Of a stretch of 37,129 nt of DNA, positions 8,684 through 17,818 are shown in pieces. The notes under the pieces were generated by a model that saw nothing but the letters and a program-made list of their open reading frames with translations, searched no databases and was not told the DNA's origin. Both the position numbers and the translations under genes were made by a program. Source of the DNA: Thalassovita sp. (GTDB taxonomy: Bacteria; Bacteroidota; Bacteroidia; Cytophagales; Flammeovirgaceae); the NCBI GenBank assembly GCA_002729595.1, contig PBYL01000308.1:1-37129 (forward strand). The letters run 5' to 3'. Positions within the stretch are counted from its first letter, which is position 1. Every line of letters starts with the position of its first letter.

Positions 8684-8703
8684 ACAAGGTGGAATTACCT
8701 TGT
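8684..8703 (-). promoter_or_regulatory. Inverted repeat in the rfbF leader, possible operator or 5' UTR hairpin
   Basis: Seven-base perfect arms acaaggt (8684-8690) and accttgt (8697-8703) flank a 6-base spacer, about 70 bases upstream of the rfbF ATG. The arms could bind a dimeric regulator or fold in the leader RNA. No functional evidence exists beyond the symmetry. Confidence 0.25.
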
Positions 8704-8910
8704 TAACAAATCAGAATTTGAATAAATCTTATAGTTATTAATGTAAGATTTAAGACTAGGTAAACAGAAAAAAGTTTAAAAAATAAGGTTTTGAACCTCT
8801 AGATTATCAATAATCTTGCTTCAATCGATAATCTCAAAAAAAATTTAACTCAATTTAGAAAATAAGAAAGACCTATGAAATTACCATAACATTTTTTTTG
8901 ATAGAAAATA

Positions 8911-8936
8911 AAAAAAGGGCTCTAACAGAGCCCTTT
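8911..8936 (-). terminator. Intrinsic terminator of the OmpA-family gene (8964-11414)
   Basis: A 10-bp perfect stem (8914-8923 aaagggctct with 8927-8936 agagcccttt) has a 3-base loop. On the minus strand a T-rich tract follows, formed by the A bases at 8911-8913 and those before them. Confidence 0.85.
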
Positions 8937-8963
8937 CCTATTTCTAGATGTTATAAATGCTAT

Positions 8964-11414
8964 TTATTCTTCTTCCTCTTCGGTTGTAGCAATGTTTGAT
9001 TTAATCTCGGTGATTTTAATCTCAGTTCTTCTGTTGATTTGGTGATCTTCCTCAGACTGAGCATTTTCCACCTTTATTTTAAACTTACCATAACCTCTAC
9101 CCACTACTTGAGCTTCTGGTATTCCCTTGTTTTTAAGGTATTCTACCACAAAGTTAGCTCGCTTTTGAGAAAGCATTAAGTTGTATAAGTCAGATCCTCT
9201 ATCGTCGCAGTGAGAGCTTACTTCTACACTGATATTCGGGTTATCTGATAGGAACTGTACCAATTTATCGATTTGAGGATTTTCTTGGTTATCGAAGTAG
9301 TATGAATCGTAATCGTAAAGAATTTCTTCGAATTGGTAATCATTTTCACCGCCTCTCATAGATATAATGTCTCCAATATTTGGTTGGTCGAGTTCATACT
9401 CTTCTTTAAAAGTTGAATCTTCGATACCCATCGAAACAAGGTCTTCTACTGGAATATTATCAATTTCTGGTGCTTTATAAGTTACCCTTTTAGTAAGTAC
9501 ATCTTCTTTAGACATAATGAAAGTATACTCAGCACCTGGCTCCATTTTAAATTTAGCCTGACCATATCTACCCGTAGTAAGTTCACCAACTTCTTCAAAC
9601 TCTGCTGGCATCTCTTCTGGATTGTTTAGAGAGTCTTCTACAGTTACTTCGTAGTCAGCAATAAGAGAATCGGCAGTTTCTTTTATAATGTCAGAATACT
9701 CTTCTGCAATAGAGTCTCTAATAGTTTGCGTGTATTCAGCAATAAGCGAGTCTGCTACATTATTTACATATTCTCTGGCAAGTGGTGCACCAGCTTCTTT
9801 TTCTAGTTTTTCTTTAAGTGATTGATCTAATTCTTTTTTATAAGTATCAACCATTTCGGTTTGAACACTAGATGCAACCACATTAACTAATGAATCACTT
9901 ACAGTTTCTCTGTATCTCGCTACTACTTCTTTTTTAATTTCTACCTTTTCCTCATCAGTAATAAGCTTAGGCTCCTTTTTCTTAAGAATAGTAACATTTG
10001 CATTTAAGATAGGCTCGCCTGCAAAGAAGTTTCCATCTTTATCTCCACCATCTTTTCCATATCTTAGTGCTAATTCTACAAAAAGATCGAATTTAGGAGG
10101 AGTTTTATCTAGGAAGAAATAGATATCATCATTACCCTTTCCTTCTGGTCTATTAGATGTAAAATATCCAGATAAAGTGTCATTATAAATTAATCCGAAA
10201 TCGTCGTAAGGCGAGTTAAACTGTAGACCCACGTTTTCTACAACAGTTCTTTTATCAACTTTGTAAGCGATAAAGTTATCTAAACCACCAAGTCCAGGGT
10301 GTCCGTCTGACGCAAAGTAAAGTCTACCATCTTCTGTAACATAAGGAAACATTTCGTTACCTGGAGAATTAATTTTGTTTCCAAGGTTTTTAGGTTCTGT
10401 CCATTCGCCAGTACTTCTTCTTCTTTCAACACTGTACAGGTCTATACCTCCTCTGCCTCCAGGTCTATTAGAAGCAAAATATAATCTTTTCCCATCAGGA
10501 GAAAAAGCTGGAGAAGACTCCCAAGTTTCTTCGCTAGAAAACGGTAATAACTCTGGTTCAGACCAAGTTGAGTCTTTAAAATAAGTAATGTAAAGACTAA
10601 CTTCTTTTTGTTTGTCTCTTTTAAAACCTGAGTTACCTCTGGCAAATATCATTGTATTACCATTGTCTGTAAAAGTACAGGTACCAATGTTGTATTTACT
10701 TTCTTTAAAAATCGGCAAAGGAATATCTACAAGTGACACATTACCAGTGTTTTTCAAAGAATCTTCAATTTCCAATTTAAACAATCTGGTGTAGCCATAA
10801 CCAGTACCACTAAATGTAGTTTCTCCTTTACTTGAAGTAAAGTAGAGTGAATAAGGATGTGTGTCATTATTCAATAAAACTGGAGCATATTCAGCACCTT
10901 CAGAGTTGATAGAATCACTATTGAACAACTCAATGTATTCATTCTCAATCGCTGTAATGGTTTTGATCTCAGCCAAGTTTTTGAGCTCTAGATTAGCTTT
11001 ATCAGGATATGCAAGTTCTCCTTCAAGTTGAAGATAGGCACTAAATTGTTGAGTAGCTTTTTCGTATTTGTTATTCATTTTATAGGCATATGCCAAATAC
11101 AACATGGCATTTTGTTTCTGGATGTCTTCTTCCAGATTACCTTCAATGGCTTTAAGGTAGTGCTCAATAGTTAAGTATAGCCGGTTAGATAGCCTAAAAC
11201 TTTCAGCTATTTTGTAGTGAATTCGGGCTTTGCTTTCCTCAGAGGCGGTTAATAATGCCTGATTGTAGAGGTCAATACTATTTTGATACTCTCCTTTAAG
11301 AAATATTTTATCTGCTTGTTTCTCTTCTTTAGATCGACTTTGAGCGAATGTACTGAAAGAAGCAAAACACAGTAAAATTGAGCATATCAATAGAAAGCGT
11401 ATATTGTTTTTCAT
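8964..11414 (-). CDS. OmpA-family envelope protein with TPR, WD40-like propeller and helical insertion
   Basis: Signal peptide at 1-24 (ends STFAQ). TPR-like helices follow at about 27-150, then PD40/WD40-like propeller strands at about 170-435, including FSPDGKRLYFASNRPGGRGGIDLY and two similar blades. The C-terminal OmpA domain at about 690-805 has DDRGSDLYN and INRRTEIK, the Asp and Arg of the peptidoglycan-binding family. The layout resembles PorE (P. gingivalis PG1058) and other T9SS-linked OmpA proteins, which tie the outer-membrane machinery to peptidoglycan. In place of an intact carboxypeptidase-regulatory-like domain there appear to be two halves, about 445-478 and 606-645. They are separated by about 110 charged helical residues (490-597) that repeat DSL/DSI-IAEY-like units. 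The gene is divergent from a giant T9SS substrate across 401 bases and has its own terminator. The exact role is inferred. Confidence 0.87.
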   Translation of the reverse strand: MKNNIRFLLICSILLCFASFSTFAQSRSKEEKQADKIFLKGEYQNSIDLYNQALLTASEESKARIHYKIAESFRLSNRLYLTIEHYLKAIEGNLEEDIQKQNAMLYLAYAYKMNNKYEKATQQFSAYLQLEGELAYPDKANLELKNLAEIKTITAIENEYIELFNSDSINSEGAEYAPVLLNNDTHPYSLYFTSSKGETTFSGTGYGYTRLFKLEIEDSLKNTGNVSLVDIPLPIFKESKYNIGTCTFTDNGNTMIFARGNSGFKRDKQKEVSLYITYFKDSTWSEPELLPFSSEETWESSPAFSPDGKRLYFASNRPGGRGGIDLYSVERRRSTGEWTEPKNLGNKINSPGNEMFPYVTEDGRLYFASDGHPGLGGLDNFIAYKVDKRTVVENVGLQFNSPYDDFGLIYNDTLSGYFTSNRPEGKGNDDIYFFLDKTPPKFDLFVELALRYGKDGGDKDGNFFAGEPILNANVTILKKKEPKLITDEEKVEIKKEVVARYRETVSDSLVNVVASSVQTEMVDTYKKELDQSLKEKLEKEAGAPLAREYVNNVADSLIAEYTQTIRDSIAEEYSDIIKETADSLIADYEVTVEDSLNNPEEMPAEFEEVGELTTGRYGQAKFKMEPGAEYTFIMSKEDVLTKRVTYKAPEIDNIPVEDLVSMGIEDSTFKEEYELDQPNIGDIISMRGGENDYQFEEILYDYDSYYFDNQENPQIDKLVQFLSDNPNISVEVSSHCDDRGSDLYNLMLSQKRANFVVEYLKNKGIPEAQVVGRGYGKFKIKVENAQSEEDHQINRRTEIKITEIKSNIATTEEEEE

Positions 11415-11815
11415 GCTTTAGTGGTATTAGCCTGTTTAAAAAATACAGATTTAAAAATTTACTGTTGCCAGTTTTTCAAGGCTGTAATGTAAACTCTGTA
11501 TAACATCACATATTGTTGATCTAACCTAATTTAGAAAGGGTTTTAGACGCATTTTATCATGACTATAGGTAAGGGTATATGTAAGATTATAGAGTTGAAT
11601 TAAAATTTTCATCATTAACTGCTATTAGGTAGGATGTTGTTATAAAACATCAAAATCATACACAGATTATAAATATGCGTATTGTTTGATTTTATAGCCA
11701 CTTACAAACAATAAGCTATTCTGAAAGGAGTTTTTTCTATCAGACTGATTCTTCAACTAATTTTTTAGATTTTTTAGGTCTTGATCAAGCATTTTTAAAT
11801 CAGAATTATAACTGT
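11415..11815. other. Divergent intergenic region between the OmpA-family gene and the giant secreted protein
   Basis: A 401-base AT-rich region that must contain two divergent promoters. A near match tattgtttg (one base longer than TAnnTTTG) lies near 11679-11687 on the plus strand, but no clear -33 element accompanies it. No RNA gene, repeat array or supported small ORF is visible. Confidence 0.6.
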
Positions 11816-14800
11816 ATGAAAAGATTAATTCTCCTAATCTTTGGATTATTATACCTAGGGTTGCATGCTCAGGCACAGTTCAGATTGGCAGATAATATTG
11901 CAGACGCAGAGTTTGTTTGTGCAAGTGAAATGGCAGCTACTATTACAAGCAATTATACCACAGAAGCAACTGACCCAGCACCGGGTTGTGGTGATGCTAA
12001 AAATCAATCTGCATGGTTCAAAGTGAAAGCAAATCAAATTGGAAATATTGATTTGAACTTTCAAGGAATTACAGCTGGGCAGTCTTATGCTGTTGCAGTG
12101 TATGAATATGATGAAGGAACTGATGCATTAGTAGCTTTAGAGGAATGTGATATTGTGGATTCAGGAAGTCCTACAATATCATTTACTTATGATGGTATAG
12201 AAGCAAGTGCTATTTTTTATGTAATGGTAGATGGAGAATCTGATGCAGAAGGAACATTTACTTTAAATGCAACAGGTGTTGCAATCGCGTCTCCAGATTT
12301 GTTGTTGGGTCTAAATAGAGTATTTGGTTGTTGGGGAGATTTAACAACCAGTTTAGTTACTGTACAAAATAAATCGACATTTAATGGAGGTAATGATGAA
12401 TATGAAGTTACTATAGAATTTCTTCCTTATGATGTGACAGGTATTAATACTACAGGTTGGACAGAACCTACAGTTGTTGAAGTAAATGGTTCTGCTACAA
12501 ATGATGTTGTAAGTGGTTCTAGAGTTTATACAGACTTCCCTAGAAGTTCTACTATTAAACTGGCATCTGGTTATCCTGGAGATTGGGAGATTACAATTAA
12601 GCCTAGAAACCACGAGTGTTTTGATGCAGAATTCAGTGCTTATCAAGCTACCTCTACAGTACAAAGACTAATTGTTAAAAGAACAGATGAAACCTTTCAA
12701 GAAGTTGAAGATGATTTATTCTGTGATCAAAATGACCTAAGTAAATGGTATGGTAAAGCTGAGTTAGTACCAGAAATTAATTCTGCTTCAATTAATTCAG
12801 AGATAACTGATTGGACTTGGACATTTAAGCATGCAAGTGCTCCAGGTGGTGTCTTTCAAACAATTGACGATACTGATCCTACTTTTGTAGCTAATACATC
12901 TAAAGACGAGATTGCTTTTGAATATACTATACCAGATCAATATAAAGATAATTTTACAATTGATATTGAAGTTCAAGGTACTTGTGGGCCTGCAGAGAAA
13001 TCTTATAACTTACAAGCTTATGATCTTGAAGCTCCCACTTATACTGCAGTAAGCCCTATATGTATTACCGATATAAATACTGGAAATCCTTTAAATTTTT
13101 CAGTTACAAATTCAGATGATTTTTCACCTAAAGGAATTCAAGGAACAGTCGCTTGGGATTTTGGTGGTTTAGGAGTTCCAAATATTATTGCAGGTGCTAA
13201 TGGAGAAGAAATCACCTTTAATGATAACTCTGTTTTAACACCTGGTACTTACAGCGTAGAAGCTACTCTTACTGATATCGGAGATTGTTTTATTTCTGCT
13301 CCACTAGAAGTAAATATTGTAGCAAAAGCTGAAATAAATAGTATAGATACAATCCCACAAGACCCCAATATACAATGTAACCAGTTTGTATTTAATGCAG
13401 GGGATGTAGTTGATTTTACCTTTGATGTAGTTGATGTATTGCCTGCTCAAGGAGCTAATGTTACAGTTATATATGGAGGAAATGTAGTAACAGGTTTTCC
13501 AGTATTACAATCTACAGATTCAGTAAACTATTCATTTCAAGTAACACATACAGGTAATGAGTCTGATGTAATAGAAATTATAGTAGATAATGCAGCTTTC
13601 CCTACAGTTGGTAATTGTCCTACTACAGAGACAATTGGAATGTTGCTTGAAAAAGAGGAGCCTATTCTAGAAATTGCTGGAAGCGACACATTATGTATAA
13701 GTGATATAAATGTAAATTCAGCAGTAAATGTTTCTATAATTAATGCAGATGATATTTTAGGTGGTGCATCTTTAGTAGCAACTGATTGGGAGATTGATGA
13801 TCCATTTGCAATAGTTGCATCTGAAAATGAAACAAATATTGTATATTCTTCACTATCAGTAGGGATACATACTATTACTGCCAAAGTTTCTTATAACAGT
13901 GGTATCTGTTATTCAGAAATTACAATTCCAGTAACTGTAGTAACACAAGAAGAAGTTGCCATTTCAGATCCAGAGCCAATGGGCAATCCTGCAGCTTTTA
14001 GAATTCAATGTAATCAAATTGTTTATGAAAAAGGTGATCAGGCGAGGTTCCCATTTTTGATAAGCAAATTGGTTGATCCTGTAATTGTTACAGTTAAAAG
14101 AGGAACAACAATTTTAAATACTTATAATGTAGGTTTAACAGATATCAGTGCTGATAGTACTTATACAAACTCTTTTGAAATAACTCACAACGGTGCTGAT
14201 TTTGATGTGATTACAATAGAGGTTGCTAACCAGAAGTACCCAGATGTTTGTATAACTGAAGAAGTTATTAGCTTACCACTCTATCAAGAAGGTGGTCCAA
14301 CTTTAACACCGATAACTCCAATATTCTGTGTAAGTAATATCAATGCAGCTAACCCTGTAACATTTACTGTAAACAATCCAACAAGTTATCCTGCAATAAA
14401 CACGATTACTTGGACAGTATTAGATGGTGTTGGTGCTGAAGTAAATAGTGTTCTAAAAGTAGAAAATGGGAATACTATTGAAATGACAGGGTTTAGTGAG
14501 GGAGATTTTGTGATTCAAGCAGAAATAGATTATGTAAGTGGTTGTACCGAAATAATTAATGGAAGCTTTACTGTATTGCCTCAACCAGAGTTTGCCGTAG
14601 ATAACATTTTTGCAACAGCAACATCAAATGATTGTGTTGATCCAGATGGTTATCAGGTAGGAGATGCAATTCAGTATGAATTTACAATTTCTCAAATTGT
14701 AGAAGCTTTAAGTGTTGAAATTAGTTATCCTGGAAAAACAGAAACAGTTAATATCACTTCAACTGCAGATTATAAGGGCACACTTAACTTTAAAGTAATT

Positions 14801-16633
14801 GATGAGACTTTACAAGGAGATGGAATTACTTGGAGAGCTGGTTATATTAAAATCATTAGTGATAATGGTTGTGAGTTAATAAATTACATAGAAATTCCAG
14901 TTGTAGAAAATCCATTAGATATATCTCCTTCACAAGATCAAACGATATGTGTGAATGGTAATACAGCCACATTAGCTGTTCAGGTATTATCTGCACCAGC
15001 TGGTACACCAAGCTTTGTCTGGACAGGTGATGAAGTACCAGCAAATAGCACAAGCAGTTCTGTTACTCTTTCAGGCTTAGTAGATGGAAACTCATACACT
15101 GCATCTGTTACAGTAACTTCAGCAGATGGTATTTGTCAGAAAACGATCAACTTTACTGTTAATGTAAATCAAGATGTTCCTGAGCTTACAACTGAAGTAA
15201 TTACCTCACCAGACAATACAGATTGTAATGGTGAGACAGGTTTCTGTAAGGGAGATCAAGTTGAATTAGATTACGCAGCGGTAAATCCAACAGGAGCATA
15301 TTCTGTTAGAATCAATATTCCAGGTCAAATTGATCCTATAACTGGTGATGAAATAGATATGATTTTTGACCATGAGGCTGGTGATGATCCAGATCCAGTT
15401 TTACTTACTGTAGAAGACGAAGACATTGTAGGTACAATTAGTATTTGGTATCAAGATCAAACTATTTCTTGTGCACAAATATACGAAATCGATATTCCGA
15501 TAATTCCACTAGCAGTAATTGCTGATGCAGATGATAATCAAGTTTGTTCTGGAGAGGTTGTAAGAGAAATTGGTGTTATTCCAAGTTGTGATGATTATAC
15601 AGTTGATTGGTCTAAATCACCAAATCAAGACTTAATTACTAGTGCATTAAGTGGTAATAATATTACGATTGACTTTACTGGTCAAAACTCAGGCGAATAT
15701 ACTTTTGAAGCAGAAGTAACAGGAAATAGCTGTTCAAGAATTATCACTCAAACTATTGAGTTCTCAGATAATCTTCCAGATATAATCACAAGCTCTGGTA
15801 ATATTGCGGGTTTCTGCTCAGGTGATTTACCACAAAGTAATATCGTTTTAGTTGCAACCAAATCTGGTGGTAGCTTTGATGCAGGACAGGTAACATTTGA
15901 TTGGAGTGTTACATCAGCAGCAAATCAACAATTTATAAGTTCAAATAGCTCTCTATCTGCTAGTTCAGTAACTATTAATATTCCACAAGGTACAGAGGTT
16001 GGAGTTTACGAGTTTTCAGTTTTAGTTAATGATAGAGATCCTGAAAATGATTGTGAGAGAGTTTTAACTTTTGAATTAACAGTAACTGATAATGCTACGA
16101 TCGCAATAGAATCTGGTTCAACAGAAGTTTGTGATTACTCAGAGGTTGTTTTAAAAGCAGCTAACAGTTTAAGTGGCACTTACAGATGGACAAGATTAGA
16201 TGCTGATACCAGACAAGTAGTTGAGACATTTGAATCAGATGCAGATACTTTATTATTTGTTACTGATGAAGCAGGCGAGGCATTGTTCTTAGTAGAAGAT
16301 GCGTCTGATCCAAGTTGTATTGCAGGTGGAGAGTTTACATTAACTATTACTTCTTGTGAACTTGATATTCCAAATGCATTCACACCAGGTCCTAACGATC
16401 AGATTAATGCGACTTTTGAAGTGCCAAGAATTCAATATCGCGATTGGAGTTTTGTTGTCTATAACCGCTATGGCGATATAGTTTACGAAAATGAAAATTA
16501 CGATAACTCTTGGGATGGCGAAGATTTACCAGAAGGCACTTACTATTACCTACTTTCATCTCCTGAAAAAACAAAAGAGTATAAAGGTTGGGTAAGAATT
16601 TTCAGAACATCTCAAAGTGGAGACCTTCGTTAA
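11816..16633 (+). CDS. Giant secreted PKD/Ig-like repeat protein with T9SS type B sorting domain
   Basis: A 1605-residue exported surface or secreted protein. The signal peptide ends LHAQAQ (to about 21). A pre-peptidase C-terminal-like beta domain follows at about 30-150 (FVCASEM... QSAWFKVKA... ATG). Then come many Ig/PKD-like domains. Three copies of a two-domain unit start at about residues 415, 625 and 836 with (I/L/F)C(I/V)S/TDIN-like heads, a period of about 210 residues, each with a second half starting IQCNQ or an equivalent. The C terminus from about 1512 (LDIPNAFTPGPNDQIN, VVYNRYGDIVYEN, SWDGEDLPEGTYYYLL) is the gliding-motility-associated type B C-terminal domain that directs export through T9SS and attachment at the surface. 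The ligand is unknown. Adhesion is a guess from architecture. A terminator follows. Confidence 0.9.
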   Translation: MKRLILLIFGLLYLGLHAQAQFRLADNIADAEFVCASEMAATITSNYTTEATDPAPGCGDAKNQSAWFKVKANQIGNIDLNFQGITAGQSYAVAVYEYDEGTDALVALEECDIVDSGSPTISFTYDGIEASAIFYVMVDGESDAEGTFTLNATGVAIASPDLLLGLNRVFGCWGDLTTSLVTVQNKSTFNGGNDEYEVTIEFLPYDVTGINTTGWTEPTVVEVNGSATNDVVSGSRVYTDFPRSSTIKLASGYPGDWEITIKPRNHECFDAEFSAYQATSTVQRLIVKRTDETFQEVEDDLFCDQNDLSKWYGKAELVPEINSASINSEITDWTWTFKHASAPGGVFQTIDDTDPTFVANTSKDEIAFEYTIPDQYKDNFTIDIEVQGTCGPAEKSYNLQAYDLEAPTYTAVSPICITDINTGNPLNFSVTNSDDFSPKGIQGTVAWDFGGLGVPNIIAGANGEEITFNDNSVLTPGTYSVEATLTDIGDCFISAPLEVNIVAKAEINSIDTIPQDPNIQCNQFVFNAGDVVDFTFDVVDVLPAQGANVTVIYGGNVVTGFPVLQSTDSVNYSFQVTHTGNESDVIEIIVDNAAFPTVGNCPTTETIGMLLEKEEPILEIAGSDTLCISDINVNSAVNVSIINADDILGGASLVATDWEIDDPFAIVASENETNIVYSSLSVGIHTITAKVSYNSGICYSEITIPVTVVTQEEVAISDPEPMGNPAAFRIQCNQIVYEKGDQARFPFLISKLVDPVIVTVKRGTTILNTYNVGLTDISADSTYTNSFEITHNGADFDVITIEVANQKYPDVCITEEVISLPLYQEGGPTLTPITPIFCVSNINAANPVTFTVNNPTSYPAINTITWTVLDGVGAEVNSVLKVENGNTIEMTGFSEGDFVIQAEIDYVSGCTEIINGSFTVLPQPEFAVDNIFATATSNDCVDPDGYQVGDAIQYEFTISQIVEALSVEISYPGKTETVNITSTADYKGTLNFKVIDETLQGDGITWRAGYIKIISDNGCELINYIEIPVVENPLDISPSQDQTICVNGNTATLAVQVLSAPAGTPSFVWTGDEVPANSTSSSVTLSGLVDGNSYTASVTVTSADGICQKTINFTVNVNQDVPELTTEVITSPDNTDCNGETGFCKGDQVELDYAAVNPTGAYSVRINIPGQIDPITGDEIDMIFDHEAGDDPDPVLLTVEDEDIVGTISIWYQDQTISCAQIYEIDIPIIPLAVIADADDNQVCSGEVVREIGVIPSCDDYTVDWSKSPNQDLITSALSGNNITIDFTGQNSGEYTFEAEVTGNSCSRIITQTIEFSDNLPDIITSSGNIAGFCSGDLPQSNIVLVATKSGGSFDAGQVTFDWSVTSAANQQFISSNSSLSASSVTINIPQGTEVGVYEFSVLVNDRDPENDCERVLTFELTVTDNATIAIESGSTEVCDYSEVVLKAANSLSGTYRWTRLDADTRQVVETFESDADTLLFVTDEAGEALFLVEDASDPSCIAGGEFTLTITSCELDIPNAFTPGPNDQINATFEVPRIQYRDWSFVVYNRYGDIVYENENYDNSWDGEDLPEGTYYYLLSSPEKTKEYKGWVRIFRTSQSGDLR

Positions 16634-16655
16634 TAATAAATATTATACTTAATTA

Positions 16656-16684
16656 AGAGCAGCCCCTAAAAGGCTGCTTTTTTT
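16656..16684 (+). terminator. Intrinsic terminator of the giant secreted protein gene
   Basis: Stem agcagcc (16658-16664) pairs with ggctgct (16672-16678) over a 7-base loop, followed by a run of seven T at 16678-16684. Confidence 0.85.
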
Positions 16685-16817
16685 ATAATTTAATACTCTT
16701 TTAGTCCAATTTTTTTGTGGTTTTTTACAATTTATATCCAATTTCTTAGTCGGGTAAGCAATATTGTATTAATTTGCAGTGAAATTCTCTGAAATTAAAA
16801 CTCAAATCAAAAGGATT

Positions 16818-17753
16818 ATGAATATGTTTTATAGCGTATTTCTCACTAGGTTAAGGAATTTATTACTCCTATTTACTACTGCAACTATTATTGTATCATG
16901 TGGCACAGGTAGCACTACCTCAGAAACACAAGAGTCAACAGAAGCTCAAGATGAAATTGGTCTTGAAGAAGAAATCACGAAAGTTGACATTGCCAAAGAA
17001 GATTTTGAAAGAATGCTCAATACTATCCCTGAGCCAACAAAAGTTCCGGTAGTACTGCAAAGCACTGGTGCGGAGTATGATATGAATTTACTAAATCCTG
17101 TTACCAAGGCGAAGGATTATATGACTACAAATGACAAGGCAGCTTTAAACTTAGGTGTTTATTCTGCAGACCTTGGTTACTTATGTGCATATAGCAAAGC
17201 ACAAGATGCAATTAACTACCTTAATTCTTCTCAGAACTTGGTTGAATATCTGAATATCTCAAATGCAATTCAGATGTCTATTTCAAAAAGATTTGAAGCT
17301 AACCTTTCTAACAAAGATTCTTTAATTAGCATTGCTAACCAATCAATTGAATTAGCAAAAGACTACTTAAACGAAAGCGAAAGATTTGGAACTGCAGCAT
17401 TAGTAGCTACTGGTAGCTATGTGGAAGGTCTTTACATCTCAACTAGTCTTGTAGAGAACTATCCAGCAGATGCTTCTGAAGCAGAAAAAAACGAGCAATT
17501 AAAAAGTTTAGTTAAAACTATTTTAGAGCAAAAAGAACCACTTGGCGACTTAGTAAACGTATTAGATGTTTTAGGCGATAGCGAAGCTTCAATTGTAGAA
17601 GTTAAAGATCAAGTAAGTGATTTATTTGATATGTTTGATGTAATTGGTATTCAGGCTAAACTTGAAAGTAATCCTGATGAATTACTAACTGATAAAACAT
17701 TAAAAGACATTACTGCTAAAGTTGCAGAAATTAGAAATGGAATTATTGAATAA
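16818..17753 (+). CDS. Putative lipoprotein of unknown function
   Basis: A 311-residue protein if started at the ATG at 16818, which has AAAAGGAT just upstream and gives a clean type II signal peptide with lipobox IVSC (Cys28). An in-frame GTG at 16779 would add 13 charged residues ahead of the signal and is less likely. The mature part begins with a Ser/Thr/Glu-rich linker and then looks mainly alpha-helical. It includes a recognisable NLGVYSADLGYLCAY stretch and a long helical tail with IANQSIELAKDYL and ATGSYVEGLYIS. This resembles lipoproteins conserved in Bacteroidota without known function. No acidic surface-export signal follows the Cys, so a periplasm-facing anchor is more likely. It is monocistronic, flanked by terminators on both sides. 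Confidence 0.8.
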   Translation: MNMFYSVFLTRLRNLLLLFTTATIIVSCGTGSTTSETQESTEAQDEIGLEEEITKVDIAKEDFERMLNTIPEPTKVPVVLQSTGAEYDMNLLNPVTKAKDYMTTNDKAALNLGVYSADLGYLCAYSKAQDAINYLNSSQNLVEYLNISNAIQMSISKRFEANLSNKDSLISIANQSIELAKDYLNESERFGTAALVATGSYVEGLYISTSLVENYPADASEAEKNEQLKSLVKTILEQKEPLGDLVNVLDVLGDSEASIVEVKDQVSDLFDMFDVIGIQAKLESNPDELLTDKTLKDITAKVAEIRNGIIE

Positions 17754-17782
17754 GTAATTTATTCATTTGAAATATTATTTAG

Positions 17783-17807
17783 GCCAGCTTTTTAGCTGGC
17801 TTTTTTT
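17783..17807 (+). terminator. Intrinsic terminator of the lipoprotein gene
   Basis: Stem gccagct (17783-17789) pairs with agctggc (17794-17800) around a TTTT loop and is followed by seven T bases (17801-17807). It lies between convergent genes. The minus-strand side has only a weak T tract, so it mainly serves the plus strand. Confidence 0.85.
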
Positions 17808-17818
17808 GTGCCTACAAG

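Larger units (their letters stand above)
8615..8963. other. Noncoding region upstream of rfbF
   Basis: A 349-base gap between the 3' end of the OmpA-family gene and the rfbF start. It holds the OmpA-gene terminator (8911-8936), an inverted repeat near rfbF (8684-8703) and a smaller one at 8801-8816 (agatta / taatct). The promoter of the sugar cluster should be here, but no exact TAnnTTTG box was found on the minus strand. No tRNA or convincing small ORF is visible. Confidence 0.6.

Noticed and set aside
11415..11815. A small RNA or tRNA in the 401-base divergent gap
   Set aside because: No cloverleaf, no strong hairpin with a T run, and no conserved RNA motif could be seen.
12353..13884. Open frames on the minus strand inside the giant secreted protein gene
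   Set aside because: They are antisense to a gene with clear domain structure, have Cys/Ile/Ser-rich composition without any motif, and have no plausible start context.
16769..16776. TTAATTTG as a -7 promoter box for the lipoprotein gene
   Set aside because: It differs from the consensus at one of the key bases and has no -33 TTG at proper spacing, so it was not called.
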